Assembly (NCBI GenBank): GCA_016946835.1
Contig: JACVTC010000067.1
Location: 939,501 to 1,003,500, forward strand
DNA length: 64,000 nucleotides
Origin: Neocallimastix lanati (nom. inval.)
Lineage: Eukaryota > Neocallimastigomycota > Neocallimastigomycetes > Neocallimastigales > Neocallimastigaceae
Direction: 5' to 3'
Under the pieces are notes generated by a model. The model was not told the DNA's origin. It ran no database searches and saw nothing but the letters and a program-made list of their open reading frames with translations. Shown here piece by piece: positions 27,111 through 40,110 of the stretch (its first letter is position 1; each line of letters starts with the position of its first letter). A program made the position numbers and the translations under genes.

Positions 27111-28117
27111 TTATTCAATTATTCAATTAATATTTAAAAAATTAATTATCAGTAATCATGACATAATATTAAGATATTATGATTAAAACATTTAAAAAAT
27201 CTCATTTAATTATGTTTTAATTCTTTCATTTTAACACTTTCTATTTAATTTTAATATACCAGTGAATAGATACATTAAATAATAAAAAGTCACCACTCAC
27301 CTAACTTAAATTTCTTATTATAAATTTAACAAGAAACAAAAGCAATTAAATTAACTACATTAACAATTAATATTAAAATATTATTTTCTTATATATTTAT
27401 ATTTCATTATTTATATTTATTATTTATTATTTATATTTATATATATTTATTATTTATATTTATATAATTTTTATTTTCTTGGTCTCATTTAAATTTTATA
27501 TTAAACCGTATATTAATTATTATTTATTATATTAATACTAATATATTGTCTAAATCAATTGTAATATAAATAGAATTAAAGATTATTTTATTTATATTTT
27601 AATTTTTAATTTTAATTTTATTTTTAATTTTATTTTGTATATAAATAATATCATTATTCTATAAATATATAAACTTTAAATTAAATATATTGGTAAATAG
27701 AAAATAATATATTTAAAGCATACTCATAATATATGATAAATGTTATTCAAGGTTTAAATAAGTCCAACCATTAAATTAATAATTACTAGGGTTACAAATT
27801 TCTTATTATTGTATATATTAGTGTATAATGAAATATATGAGAGTGAATAATTATATTTAGCAATATTTTATTAAATTACAATTTAATTTCATTTCTTGTA
27901 CTTCGATATTTTAATTTACTAATTACATATATGAATCATCATTATGTAATTAGCAATATAATATAATATATGTACAGTATATTTATAATATATATAAAAA
28001 TGGCGCATTAATTAATAAAGTAACCATTAATGATGAAAATTTATGTTTTAATGAATCATTTAAAAATTTTAATTATATTCAATTTAATAGATAAAAAAAT
28101 ATTAACAGAAAGACTTA

Positions 28118-28310
28118 TTTATTTATTAATTATTTATTTATTTATTAATTATTTATTTAATAATTAATTATTTATTTATTAATTAATTATTTATTTATTA
28201 ATTAATTATTTATTTATTTATTAATTAATTATTTATTAATTATTTATTTATTAATTATTTATTTATTTATTATTTATTTATTTATTATTTATTTATTTAT
28301 TTAATAATAT
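28118..28310. repeat. TTTATTAATTA / TTTATTTATTAATTA array
   Basis: Irregular tandem units of TTTATTTATTAATTA with length variants, ending in TTTA and TTTATTA repeats. Confidence 0.85.
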
Positions 28311-28784
28311 ACAAAATAAAAATTTTGATTAAATTTTAATTATCCATTTATTTTATTTTATTTTATTTATTTGATATGGTAAAGGTTAATTTTGCTATTA
28401 ACAATAACTATTATATTCTATAATATCTATATTTTATTTTATTATATATGATTACTATGTAAATATTAAAAAAAAAATAAAATAAAATTAAGTAGTAGTA
28501 GCAGCTATTAATTTATAAGTATTCTACACATCTTACAATAATATATAAATTAACAAAGAGAAAGTCATCACAAAAAATAATTATTAGATATTATAATTTG
28601 AATTTAAAAATTTTTATTAGACAGCACAAATTGAACATAAACTAATTTTGAATTATTGTTCCTTATTGATAATTGATTGTTGATTAAAATTAATTATTGA
28701 TTAATGATTATTTTATTCATTCAATTATTTACTATTGATAATTGATTATTCAATTATTTAGTAGTTAAATATTTATTATTCTTT

Positions 28785-28970
28785 TATTTATTATTTATTA
28801 TTTATTATTTATTTATTTATTATTCAATTATTTATTATTTATTATTTATTATTCAATTATTTATTATTTATTATTTATTATTTATTATTTATTATTTTTT
28901 ATTTATTATTTATTATTTATTATTATTTATTATTTATTATTTATTATTTATTATTTATTATTTATTATAA
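28785..28970. repeat. Second (TTTATTA)n array
   Basis: The same heptanucleotide as at 26770-27110, broken by TTCAATTA and TTTTTTA units. Confidence 0.85.
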
Positions 28971-29469
28971 CTATCTATTATAACTATTATTATTATAATT
29001 ATTATTATATTATTATTATACATCAACAATTATTTATTATAATCAATTATTTATCATTTTATTATTATTAAATATTCTTTTCAATAATAAATCAAATTAT
29101 AAATTATAATATAATAATAAAAGTTCAGAAAAAAATTAAAATATTTTATATTAAAAAAAATTCTATATCTAATATTTAATTAGAACTAGTAGTAAAATAA
29201 TGTACTAAATCATATAAAAATATATTACTAATTTGAATAAGCCACATTTTTGTATAAAAAGAATTGAAAATGTATTAATAAATCATTGTAATAACCTTTT
29301 ATTAATTTAATTTAACTAATAAAATATAATAAATTTTATATCAAAAGGTAATTGCTTAAAGAAGAATCTCTGACTTTAACAAGAAAATCTTAATAACTCG
29401 AACAAAATATATCTACAAATAGTATAATTGACCATGAAAAAAAAAAAATTTAAAAAAAATTAACTGAGT

Positions 29470-31060
29470 AAATGCAACTGTATTATCAATTGTGTTCAAT
29501 AAAATAGAAGATAAAATCTACCAGTTTATCATAAATACTAATTCCTCCCAAGATTTAATTGAAAGTTTAAAAGTACTATTTGAATAAGATGAAGATGAAA
29601 TATCCAATTAAAAATGAATACGTTAAAAGATTTGAGAGTTCAAAGTCATTAAAGATATACTTGGAATTGCCAAGTAAAATGATGATAATATTCAAGCGAA
29701 TGAAGAATAAAAATTTACCAATCACTGAACAAGAAAAAATTGAGTATTTACTTGGATGCATGCCTAAGGATTTCAAACTAATATTTATTTCAGGAAAAAA
29801 CAGATACTGCTTAAAGTCTTTACGAAGACATAAAAAATCAATACAAATTATTATATAATATTGAAAGAAACAAAAAATAACTATAAAAAGGGAGCTGGAG
29901 ACATGATGACTATGGATCAGGTCGATAATATTTTTAAGTATAAATAAAAATTCCAATCATTATAAAACTAAAAAAAAATATTGTCGTATACGTGATACGA
30001 ATAACTATAAGGTATCACGCTTAAACTTACTTGCAGAAAAGAAATTATTTACTCAGATATAATGGGACCAATTACTGAATCACTAAGCAAAAATAAATAC
30101 ATATTAGCATTCTTTGAAGATTACTCCAAGAAAAGGAAAAGTATTCAAAGGAAAAGTATTCAATAAATCCAAATCAGAAGCTGTTAAAGACATAAAAAAA
30201 AAATCTCAAATTTATAAATAATCATAACCCAAATAATAATAATGTAAAAATATTCAAAATGGATAACGCTAAAGAATATACCAATAAAATAATTTTAAAA
30301 ATTATTTTTACAAGAAAAATGATATACAAGAATTTTTCCACTTCACTGTATAATCCACAAAATAATGGTGTCGCTGAAGGATTCAATATATCAATATCAT
30401 CATATGCAAAATCTATTTTATATTCTAGTTGAAACTTAGCTTAAATTTTTTAGGATTTCCACTATCAGACAAGCTACCTATATTTATAATTTAATGTCTC
30501 ACAAAAGTATAAGCAATAAAATCTTCGATGAAATTCATTATGAGAAAGAAGTTATACTGGATCATTTAAAAAAACATTCAGATGCATTACATATTATAAA
30601 ATCTTTAAATCAAAACAAGCATGAACAATTTATAAATATTGATATTTTGTTTGAAATATATTATACAATTTTTGTTGTAGTTAGGTGAGAATATATTAGT
30701 GAAGGATAATGAAAAACCCTTAGTAAAAAAGTTTTTTTTTTTTTGGATTTTCACCATCAAGCAAGCTACTTATATTTATAGTTTAGTGTTTTACAAAAGT
30801 ATAAATAATAAAATATTTGATGAAAAAGAAGTTAAACTGGACCATTTAAAAAAACATTCAGATGCATTCCATATTATAAAAACTTTAATTTAACAAGTAT
30901 GAACAATTTTTAAATATTGATATTTTATTTGAAATATATTATACAATTTTTGTTGTAGTTAGGTGAGAATATATTAATGAAGAATAATAAAAAAACCTTA
31001 GTAAAAAATGAGCTAGTGTACTTCTCAGACGTTAATAGAATATAATAAATACGCATTTAT
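29470..31060 (+). mobile_element. Ty1/copia retrotransposon relic (gag and integrase fragments)
   Basis: A short gag-like piece comes first: IYQFIINTNSSQDLIESLK near 29520, then an open frame 29580-29858 with ITEQEKIEYLLGCMPKDFKL, the pattern that precedes the zinc knuckle in copia Gag. Integrase-core blocks follow: EIIYSDIMGPITESLSKNKY near 30040-30100, KIFKMDNAKEYTNK near 30250, and YNPQNNGVAEGFN near 30345-30385. These give the D, D and E positions of the DDE catalytic triad in the right order. Stops and frameshifts separate every piece. Protease, reverse transcriptase and RNase H are absent, as are recognisable LTRs. The copy is dead. Confidence 0.7.
30445..31010. repeat. Tandem duplication of about 285 bp in the copia relic
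   Basis: The stretch at 30445-30730 (GGATTTCCACTATCAGACAA to CCTTAGTAAAAAAG) is repeated at about 30745-31010 with scattered substitutions and small deletions. The duplicated part encodes integrase C-terminal-like sequence (DHLKKHSDA in both copies). The copies have diverged noticeably, so the event is old. Confidence 0.85.
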
Positions 31061-31310
31061 ATGGTGGTCTTCCTACAGTGAAAAAAAAAAAAAAAAAAAA
31101 GTTATAATAGTTATAAGGTTTATATAGAAATATTAACATTCTTAATATATATATATATTTTTCTTGTAATAAAACAAACAATAATATTCATGTAGTCATT
31201 ATTGATTTGATATTTTAATTAATTTAGTTTAGTTTATATTTAAATTTATAAGTTTTAATTAATAGAAATTTAGTTTTGTTTTGTTATTTTTTTTAATCCA
31301 AAATATAATT

Positions 31311-32340
31311 ATGGCAACTAGTCCTTTCGATTATAACTCTTTTAGAACCCCTTTGTTTTAAGTAAAGTTTCCCCATCGCTCCAACATCCAAATTTAAAGG
31401 TGATAGACTTGAATTAAAAGATCTCATTCAGCAATGCCAATTCCATTTCAAATTGAAACCTCTTCTATTTTCCAAAATTGATTCTAATCATGTAGCATTT
31501 ATGTTTTCATTTATGGATAGTTAAGGTCAAATATATCTTTGTTAATTTGATTAAAGTTCATAATCCAGTTTTATATTAGTTAGAAGCCTTTATTTCTCCA
31601 TTAAGAAAAGTTTTCTTCAACATTGATACTACCTTTATAGTAACTCCTCCTCATAACTATTAATATTAATTTCATGATAAATATAATCAACTTTTCATAA
31701 CCATAAATGGAATTATCATGATTCTATTTATCCATTTATGACATGACCATTTTTTATTAGACTAATAGTTTTTCATATTATATTTTTTTAAATTTTTAAT
31801 TTTTAATTTTTAATTTTTAATTTTTTCTTCTTTTCTTTAATAAGAAAATTGTTAAGAAATTTATATACTCTTCTTGACCCTAAGTAAAAAGAAATCGGTC
31901 AAATTTGGAAGTACATCCAATACTTCTAATCATTATAATTCAATCGGACAAATTCGCAAACGACGAAACTAAAGCTATTTATATTATATATTTCTTGCTT
32001 GTACTCAAACGCTATGAGTTCTCATGGAGTACTAAGATTCTTTTTTACTCAATTATGATCAAATTATTGACAAGCTAAAATCCGTTTTTTTTGGAAGTAA
32101 CGATTCAATCTTTTTAGCCAACCCAAAAAAAAATGAGAATCATTAAGCATGAAATGTATTGGAAAAAATTAGAAACTATTTTTTTTTTTATAGAGCTTAA
32201 TAGATACTCTTAAGAATCATCGTGGAGCAAAGAAGTCAAAAAATGAACGCTTTTCTTGCTAACTCAAACGATCATGGGAGCCACTAGATTTCTCATAATG
32301 CTCCTCTTGGACCTCAACCTTAATTAATTATGCAAACAAT
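31311..32340 (+). pseudogene. Gag-like retroelement relic
   Basis: One plus-strand frame around 31385-31515 reads SKFKGDRLELKDLIQQCQFH followed by FKLKPLLFSKIDSNHVAFMF and a stop. This resembles the start of Ty3/gypsy-type Gag (P-x-F-x-G-D ... F-x-x-Q-x-x-x-x-F). Later fragments (for example QSDKFANDETKAIYIIYFLL near 31940-32000) fit the middle of such a Gag. Every frame is interrupted within about 150 nt. Base composition here is less A+T-rich than in the flanks, as elsewhere in coding-derived DNA of this window. Identification is tentative. Confidence 0.4.
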
Positions 32341-32800
32341 CACTTCAAGAATTGATAATATAAAATGCTATATTATTAAATAGATTAACTTTGGAAAGTT
32401 AACATAGTTATATTAAAATAACTAAATGTATAATATAATATATATATATATAGATAATAAGTAAATTATAAAAAATAATAAAATATAAATATATATATAT
32501 ATATAAAATAAATAATTGTGTGTAATTATTTATTAATACTATATTAGATATTTTATTTTATTGATAATATTTGTATTATCAATAGTAATAATGGATAATA
32601 ATAATAATAATAATAATTTTATTATAAAAGAATATTTAATTTATAAATTTATTTTAAAAATATATAAAACTTTTAATTTTAATTTTTATATAAATATAAA
32701 TAATATTTTTTTTAAAGAACATTATATTTTTAAGAACATTTATAGAATATTATATATATATATATTATATTTTAAGATATATAAACCTTTTTTAATTTTT

Positions 32801-32857
<57 letters not shown>

Positions 32858-34181
32858 ATTTAATTATAAAGATTTAAAAAAAAAAAATATTAAATATTAA
32901 TAAATAATTATTTTATTAAAAAACTATATTAATAAATAATTATTTTATTAAAAAACTATTGTACTTCTATTAATAACTTTATATTTATATGGTTAATATT
33001 TTTTTTATTATTTAAAAAAAAAAAAAATCTTTGAAATTAAAATATTCTTTATAGTAATACAAAAATTAAAAATTTTATATATCTTTATAAAAAAAAAAAA
33101 AAAATAAAAATAAAAATAAAAATAAAAAAAAAATAAAATATTTAAATAAAAGTTTTAGAAAAAGAAAAAAAAGAAAATCTTTTTTTTCTTTGACTTTCTA
33201 TGTTTATTTGTTTAGGATTTTTGTTAATTTATTTATATATAAAATAAAGGATAATACGCCATATTTCAAAAAAAAAAAAAAAAAAAATAAAATAAAAGAC
33301 GTCTAATTCATATAAAACTTCATTTGTGAAATGAAACAACTCCTTTGATTAATGCTTAGCCGTTATTTTAATTATTTTATTTTAATTAAAAAATAATGAA
33401 TAAGAATATTCTACAAAGACAAAATTATTTTAAATATCTAAAAAAAAAAAAAAAAATAAAATATTAATGAAAAATACTAAAAAAAAAAAAAAAAAATAAG
33501 ATATTTTAAAAATTGGGCAGTTGTAAAAAAAAATATTTACTTAAGAACTAATAAAAACAAAATAAATAAAAAAAAAAAAAAAAAAAAAAAAAATAAAAAA
33601 TAAAAATTAAAATTAAATATACAGCTTAAATTTAATTTTTTATTTATCTAAAAAATAAAATTATCCTTTTCATATTTTAATTATTAAAAAAAAAAATAAT
33701 AATAATATCACTTTTTTTTTTTTTTTAAAATATTTTCTGTATTTAGTTTTAGAAATTTTAATTAATCAATAAAAATAAGAAAAAAAAAAAAAAAATTTTT
33801 TTTTTGTGTCTAAGTAAAAAAAAAATTTGTATGTAAAAGTCTAGAGAGAAAAAAGAAAAGTAATACGCCATCTTTCATTTTTTATAAATAAACCAAAAAT
33901 TTACCAAATTTTTAATTAAACAATATTAATAATATTATTATTAAATAATAAATTTTCCTTTTTCATAATTATTATTAATAAATAGATATTTAATATTTAT
34001 TAGCTTAATAATATAATATTCATATTCATATTATTAAATTATTCAGTTATTTTATATATTTTATTTATTTTTTTTATTAAGCTATCAGGTTGACTAACAA
34101 GCTTAAAATTTAAAAAAAATAAAAAAAATAAAAAAAAATAAAAATAAAAAAAATAAAAAAAATAAAATAATCATATATAAT
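32341..34181. other. Intergenic A+T-rich DNA upstream of the alpha/beta hydrolase
   Basis: Poly-T run of about 47 nt (32807-32853), a duplicated TTAATAAATAATTATTTTATTAAAAAACTA unit (about 32896-32957), many short poly-A runs (33270-33600), and an ATAATACGCCAT motif seen twice (33251 and about 33861). The final 80 bases before the hydrolase ATG are A-rich, as in the 5' UTRs of other genes here. No gene is seen. Confidence 0.7.
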
Positions 34182-34796
34182 ATGTCAAATCATAAATTAG
34201 TGATATATATCCATGGAAAAGGAGGTGATGCAAAAGAAGCAGAACATTATAAACCTCTTTTTAAAGGGTATAATGTTATTGGGTTTGATTATGAAGTTCA
34301 AGAACCATGGAAAGTAAAAGAAAAGCTATTAGATTTTTATAATTTATACAGTAAGGAATATAAATCAATAATCATCATTGCTAACAGTATAGGTGCCTTC
34401 TTTACCATGAATTCTCTTTTTGATAAAAAAATTGACAAAGCATTATTCATTTCTCCCATTGTAAATATGGAAAACTTGATTAAAAATATGATGAGTATAG
34501 CAAATGTAACCGAGAATGAACTCTGTAATAAAAAAGAAATAACCACAGACTTTGGAGAGACATTATCATGGGAATATCTATGTTATATAAGAGAGAATCC
34601 ATTAATATGGAATATTCCTACCTATGTTTTATATGGTGAAAATGACACCTTTACAAGCAAAGATACCATGAAAGAATTTATAGATAAATCAGGGGCAAAT
34701 TTGAATGTTATGAAAAATGGTGAACATTGGTTTCACACAGAAGAACAAATGGAATATCTAGATAATTGGATAAAGAATATTATCATGGAGTTTTGA
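34182..34796 (+). CDS. Alpha/beta hydrolase, intronless, bacterial-looking
   Basis: A single exon encodes 204 residues. LVIYIHGKGGDAKEAEHY (6-23) carries the HG oxyanion-hole strand. IIIIANSIGAFF (63-74) is the nucleophile elbow with Ser69 (A-N-S-I-G in place of G-x-S-x-G). YVLYGENDTF (148-157) holds the acid Asp155, and NGEHWFHTEEQ (179-189) the catalytic His182. This is the complete Ser-Asp-His arrangement of a small, lid-less alpha/beta hydrolase such as bacterial esterase/lysophospholipase-like proteins. There is no signal peptide, so it is probably cytosolic. The lack of introns (most host genes here have them) and lack of Asn-rich inserts suggest acquisition from a bacterium; this is inference. 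The substrate is unknown. Confidence 0.85.
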   Translation: MSNHKLVIYIHGKGGDAKEAEHYKPLFKGYNVIGFDYEVQEPWKVKEKLLDFYNLYSKEYKSIIIIANSIGAFFTMNSLFDKKIDKALFISPIVNMENLIKNMMSIANVTENELCNKKEITTDFGETLSWEYLCYIRENPLIWNIPTYVLYGENDTFTSKDTMKEFIDKSGANLNVMKNGEHWFHTEEQMEYLDNWIKNIIMEF

Positions 34797-36907
34797 ATTT
34801 AGTTCCTAAATATGTTATACTAATAACTAAAATCAGTATTTACCCCCTATTATAATAACACTATAATAAAATGTTTTTTCTTTTTTTTTTTTTATTTTTT
34901 TTCTATTTTATTATTTTAATAATTTTTAAGGTTCATAATTTTTATAAATAATATTTACTTTTAATTAAATGCTCTGTTCAATCTACATAACCAATACAGT
35001 ACTGATCGATAGTAATAGTAATAATATTTTAAAAGTAAATATATTGATATAAGATATATATATTATATATATTAATATATACTTTGTCACTCACATCATA
35101 TAAAATATTATTGTATATTCATATTAGTATTTAATTTAATATATCATATAAATATTATTTGTTAATTATTATTAATATATATTCCTTTAAAATATATTCC
35201 TTTAAATCTTAATACATATTATTTATATACAAAACGTAATAATTTGGATAAAAAATTCATTTTATTTTTAAAATTATTAAAATTAGTAATGTATGTATAC
35301 ATGCATGTATACATGTAAATACATATATGGATATATTAAATATATAGAATTAGTTTTTTAAAGTTTTTTAATTTTTATATTAGTGAGCATCTCTTTAAGC
35401 AAAATATGTTGTTAGTATGCAAAAAATTACATTAAAAAAAGATATAATTTAAAAAAAAAAAAAAGTTTTTCAATAAATTATTTCTATTGATAAATATATT
35501 ATTTATTCATCAAATTTTATAAAGTCTTATATATAAATATGAATTATTCATCCTTTTCTTATATATAACATTTTATAATAGAGTACTTCAGTGTTAATCA
35601 TTTATATTAAAAAATTATAATAAAGTTATCAATATAATATCTTATTCATAAAAAGTAATAAGAAAAAAGCTTTTTTTTTTTTTTTTTTTTTGATTATAAT
35701 ATTGAATAAATAAATAAAATATTTAAAGTATTATATATTTAGTAAATTAAATAGTATTTATCAGTCTTTTTATTCAATATATATGTATATATATAAAAGG
35801 CATATGAATAATATGAATTATATGAATTATATATTTTTTATTTTTAATTTAATAATAATTCATCCCAAAATATTAATATTATAAAGTTTTATATTTAAAG
35901 GTTATTTAATAATTTTTATTTTAATAATTATTTTTTATTTTTTTTTTTTTATTTTTTTTTTTTTTTCATTTTTATATTTTGCTATTTAATATTAAATACT
36001 CGATATTCAATATTTAAATATTTAAATATTCAAATCTATATTCAATATTTAAATGTTAAAGACTTATCATTTACCAATGATACAATTGATACCGAAAATA
36101 AATTTATCAAAAAACTTTTCAATTATCATTAATTAACAGGGTAAATTTTGATTTTTATTTAAAGAATTACTTTTCCACAATTTTTTTTTTAATTTACATT
36201 TATTTAAAATACATTACAAAATTAATAATCATCCAATAATATTCTAATATATATAATGTAAAAAAATTAAATTTTGTTTAATTTCATTTAATGAATTGCT
36301 AAAAGTTAACTTTTTTTTTTTTAAAAGTTACTCTATTATTATTATTATAATATATATATAATATTTATTATTAAATTGATAATAGAACTTTCATCAAACT
36401 TTTATTAGCATTTACTTTTTAATCTATTGAAGTTATCATTCTATAATATTTCTATTTATTATTATCTTTATTATTATTATTAATTATATCAATATTTAAG
36501 AATTCTTAATGATAGAATTATTAATTAATTAATTATAATAAAATATAATAATAATTTTTTAATTAAAAATTTATATCTTATTAATTAGTGGAAAAAAAAA
36601 AAAAACTAATAAATTATTATTATAAAATAATTTATTTACTATATATAAATTTTAATAACTACAAAAAAATTAAATCTATTTCAAAATAGGATTATTATAT
36701 TAATAAATATATAGTAATATGTAATTATTTTAATTTTACATATATTATTAATATGTTTATTACATAAATATACATTTTCAATTCTTTTTATCAAAATATG
36801 AAAAACTTAAATTATTAATAATCATTAAATGTATAAAAATTATATAAAAAGAAAAAAAAAAAATAAACGGTTATTAAGGTCTTTAACTATTCTTTTTTAA
36901 TTTTTAA

Positions 36908-36940
<33 letters not shown>

Positions 36941-37343
36941 AAAAAAATAAACATCAATAAAAAGAATTAAGCTAAATTTATTTAATATTCTTGTTCATTA
37001 TTTTATATTTTATACTACATTAAAAATATATATTAATAAAATTTTAAAATATTAAGCTTATTAATAATATATAAATTATTTAAAAGTTTAAAATAAATAA
37101 TAATTATACAAAATATATTTTATATTTATAATAACCATACTTAATAAATAATAAGGTAATAATATATAATAATTCTTAATAATAATCATAATAAATAATT
37201 AAAATAATAATAATTTACATATAATTTTTGTATTTATTTTAATATATATATATAAATTATTTCTTAATATATATATAATTGTAAAATTTTATTTTAATTA
37301 ACCTCATACTTTTAACTTTGGTATATATATAAAATTTATTATT

Positions 37344-37383
<40 letters not shown>

Positions 37384-37606
37384 TCTTTAAAGTAAACGAA
37401 ATCCTAAATATATATATATATATAGTTATCATTTAAGAATAATATTTTAAAATAATATTTAAATTATTTAATATCATTTTTTTCGTTGTAAATAATTTTA
37501 TAAGTAAATAAATAAATATTATATATTGATAAAAAAAAAATAAGAAAGAAAGAAATTATTTTTAGTAAGTAATAACGATAAATTAAAAAAAAAAAAAAAT
37601 ATCAAA
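34797..37606. other. Intergenic A+T-rich DNA between hydrolase and CCCH/CHY gene
   Basis: No coding signature. It has poly-T runs (35671-35691, 37347-37381), a poly-A run (about 36909-36939), a 22-bp perfect palindrome at 35293-35314 and irregular A+T sequence. The region just before 37607 is A-rich and likely the 5' UTR of the next gene. Confidence 0.7.
35293..35314. other. 22-bp perfect palindrome
   Basis: ATGTATACATG is followed directly by its reverse complement CATGTATACAT. It is also an imperfect double repeat of ATGTATACATGC. It may be a dyad binding site or chance in A+T-rich DNA. Confidence 0.6.
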
Positions 37607-37658
37607 ATGAAGTCAGAAGTCGATAATACTTCTTTAGACCAGGAAAATGGTAAATTAT

Positions 37659-37690
<32 letters not shown>

Positions 37691-40110
37691 TACAATATTT
37701 TATATATTCTTTTTATGGACGAACCATTTATTTATTACCTTTATTTATTAAAATATATTTAGTTTCTACAGCTACAGAAGAAAAAGAAAAAATTTGTAAA
37801 TTTTTTAACTCAAAAAGAGGATGTGTAAAAGGTGAAAATTGTGATTTTTTACATATTAAAATTGATAAAAAAGATTCTAAAAAAGTTTCTGAGAAGAAAA
37901 ATAATAAAAAATCTGAAAATAACGATAATGAAAATAACGGAGAATCAAAAAAATCAAAAAGAAATGATAAAAAGGGAAAAAAAGATAAAACTAATGAATC
38001 TTCTGGAGAAAATGGAAATAAAAAAATTTGTAAATTTTTCAATACTCCTGAAGGTTGTAGAAAGGGTGATAAATGTCAATTCCTTCATATAAAGACTGAA
38101 GGAAACGATGATAATGATACTGTTGAAGAATCGAATAAATCAAACAAAAATGATAACAATAAAAATAATAAAAGCAATACTAATAATAATAAAAATAATA
38201 AAAATAATAAAAATAATAAAAATAATCGTGGTCAGAACAATAATAATAAAGAAGAAGAAAAGGATACTAAAGCAGACAAACCCGCTACACCCAATAATGA
38301 AGAAGATGTTCAAACAGTAAGAATTTCCTATCCTAAAAACTTTAATAACAACGCTAGAAAACCTATGGCAAGACCACAACCAAAAATTCCTAAAAATAAA
38401 AGTGAAAGAGACATTGAAATTGATCAGCTAGAAAGACGTTATAGAACATCTTTTAAGATGATAGAAAATATTCCAGCTTATACGAAGGTTGCTTTTGATT
38501 TTTCCCCTACAGATCCAGAATTTCCATTTGAATTAGAATCTATGAATGTTGAATTATTAATACCCATGACTTATCCAATTGGTGCATGTAAAATGACAAA
38601 AATTACAAATAATGATATTCCCCCTCATCTTATAAATAATATTATCAATATGTTTAATCGTAAAGCTAACATAAAACCTCGTCTTCCATTAGTAAACTTA
38701 ATGAATTGGTTAGACTTTAATTTAGAAGATTTATTAATTAATAAACCTCAAGAACCTTCTGTTGTCATATCTTTTGTTTCCAATACTAAAAAGCCAGAAG
38801 ATGAAGTTAAAGAATCCGAAAATAAAGATAAAAATAATACAGATTCTAATAAGGAAAAGGAAGATAATGATGATGAAAATAGTAATGATAACGAAGAAGA
38901 AGAAGAAGATGATGATAATGATGATGATGAAAATAATAGTGTAGATCTTAATGATATTGATTTTGATAATCAAATTAGTGATGATGATGATGAGGAGGAG
39001 GATGATGATCAAGATGCTCTCTATTCTGAAAATAAAAATAATAATCTTACCCATGGATATGAGGAAGAAGATAATGATGTAGATATTGAAGAAGGAGATG
39101 AAAATGAAAATGCTATTAGACCAACTGCTCTTTCTTCAGAAGTACCAAAAGGTATTCATATTCGTTTACCAAATATAAAAATTACGGGTATTTCTTTACT
39201 TCAATGTGTTGGTTTAAGTGTTACATTAAAATGTGATCGTTGTAGAAATACTATTGATTTCTATGAAGTTAGACCAATGGGACAATTAAAATTAAGATCC
39301 ACGAATAATAAAGAGGAAAATAAAAAAGAAGAAGAAAAACCATATATTGTAAATTCTGTCTATTGGAAACATTGTAAAACTTGTAGACAAGCCATCGGTA
39401 TTCGTTATCGTTCTGAATATTTAACACCATTTTCACTTGCTATTGGTTATATTGATTTAGAAGGATGTATGCCTTTTGACTTTTTACCAAGTAATTTTGT
39501 TATTCAATGTGATAAATGTAATACCGATCAACCAGCTATTAATGGGGTAAAACGTTCACAAGATAATGATGTGTTCTGTAAGAAATGTTATAATCATATG
39601 GTCTTAAATATTGATCTTATTAGATATGTTAAATTTGCACAAACTGAAAAATTAGATGATGAAGGTTTACCATCCGCTACTCGTGTTAAATTAAGAAAGA
39701 AGAAGGAAAAGGAACAATCTCTTGGTATTATTTTAGGACAGCCATTACCGAATAAAGGAGTTTGTGAACACTATAAGAAGTCCTATCGTTGGTTCCGTTT
39801 CCCATGTTGTGGTAAGATTTTCCCATGTGATATTTGTCATGATAATCATAGTGATCATGAATCAAAATGGGCCAATCGTATGATATGTGGATTCTGTTCG
39901 AAGGAACAACCCTTTAGTGATAAAGATTGTTCCTGTGGTAAATCTTTAACTAAAAAAGCAGTAAGTCACTGGGAAGGAGGTAAAGGTAATAGAGATTCCA
40001 GTACAATGAATAAGAGAGATAAACAAAAGTATTCTGGCATGAATAAGACAATATCGAAAAAAGCACAAAAAAAAATGGACGCTAAAAAATCAAAAAAGAA
40101 TAAGAAATAA
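37607..40110 (+). CDS. CCCH and CHY zinc-finger protein
   Basis: Two exons, 37607-37649 and 37763-40110 (GT-AG, split codon GTT), encode 796 residues. Two CCCH fingers of C-x8-C-x5-C-x3-H spacing lie at residues 26-45 and 104-123 (ICKFFNSKRGCVKGENCDFL and its near copy), typical of RNA-binding proteins. A Lys/Asn-rich stretch follows. The middle part (about 235-360) is a conserved unnamed region (RRYRTSFKMIENIPAYTKVA). A strongly acidic segment lies near 387-465. Several CxxC pairs (about 505-615) precede the C-terminal CHY zinc finger from residue 682 (GVCEHYKKSYRWFRFPCCGK, then CDICH, ICGFC, CSCG). CCCH plus C-terminal CHY is a known fungal architecture. CHY fingers occur in Pirh2-type ubiquitin ligases, but no RING is seen here. 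The role is unknown, perhaps RNA-related. Confidence 0.88.

Larger units (their letters stand above)
25649..29460. other. Intergenic A+T-rich desert with TTTATTA heptanucleotide arrays
   Basis: No coding signature. It holds poly-T/poly-A runs (26300-26660), arrays of the heptanucleotide TTTATTA (26770-27110 and 28785-28970), and TTTATTAATTA-type repeats (28118-28305). The stretch 27120-28080 is irregular A+T sequence. Frames such as the Lys/Phe-rich ones at 26.2-26.7 kb are composition artefacts. Confidence 0.7.

Noticed and set aside
38734-39054. Ile-rich minus-strand frame
   Set aside because: It is the antisense shadow of the acidic and Asn-rich part of the CCCH/CHY gene.
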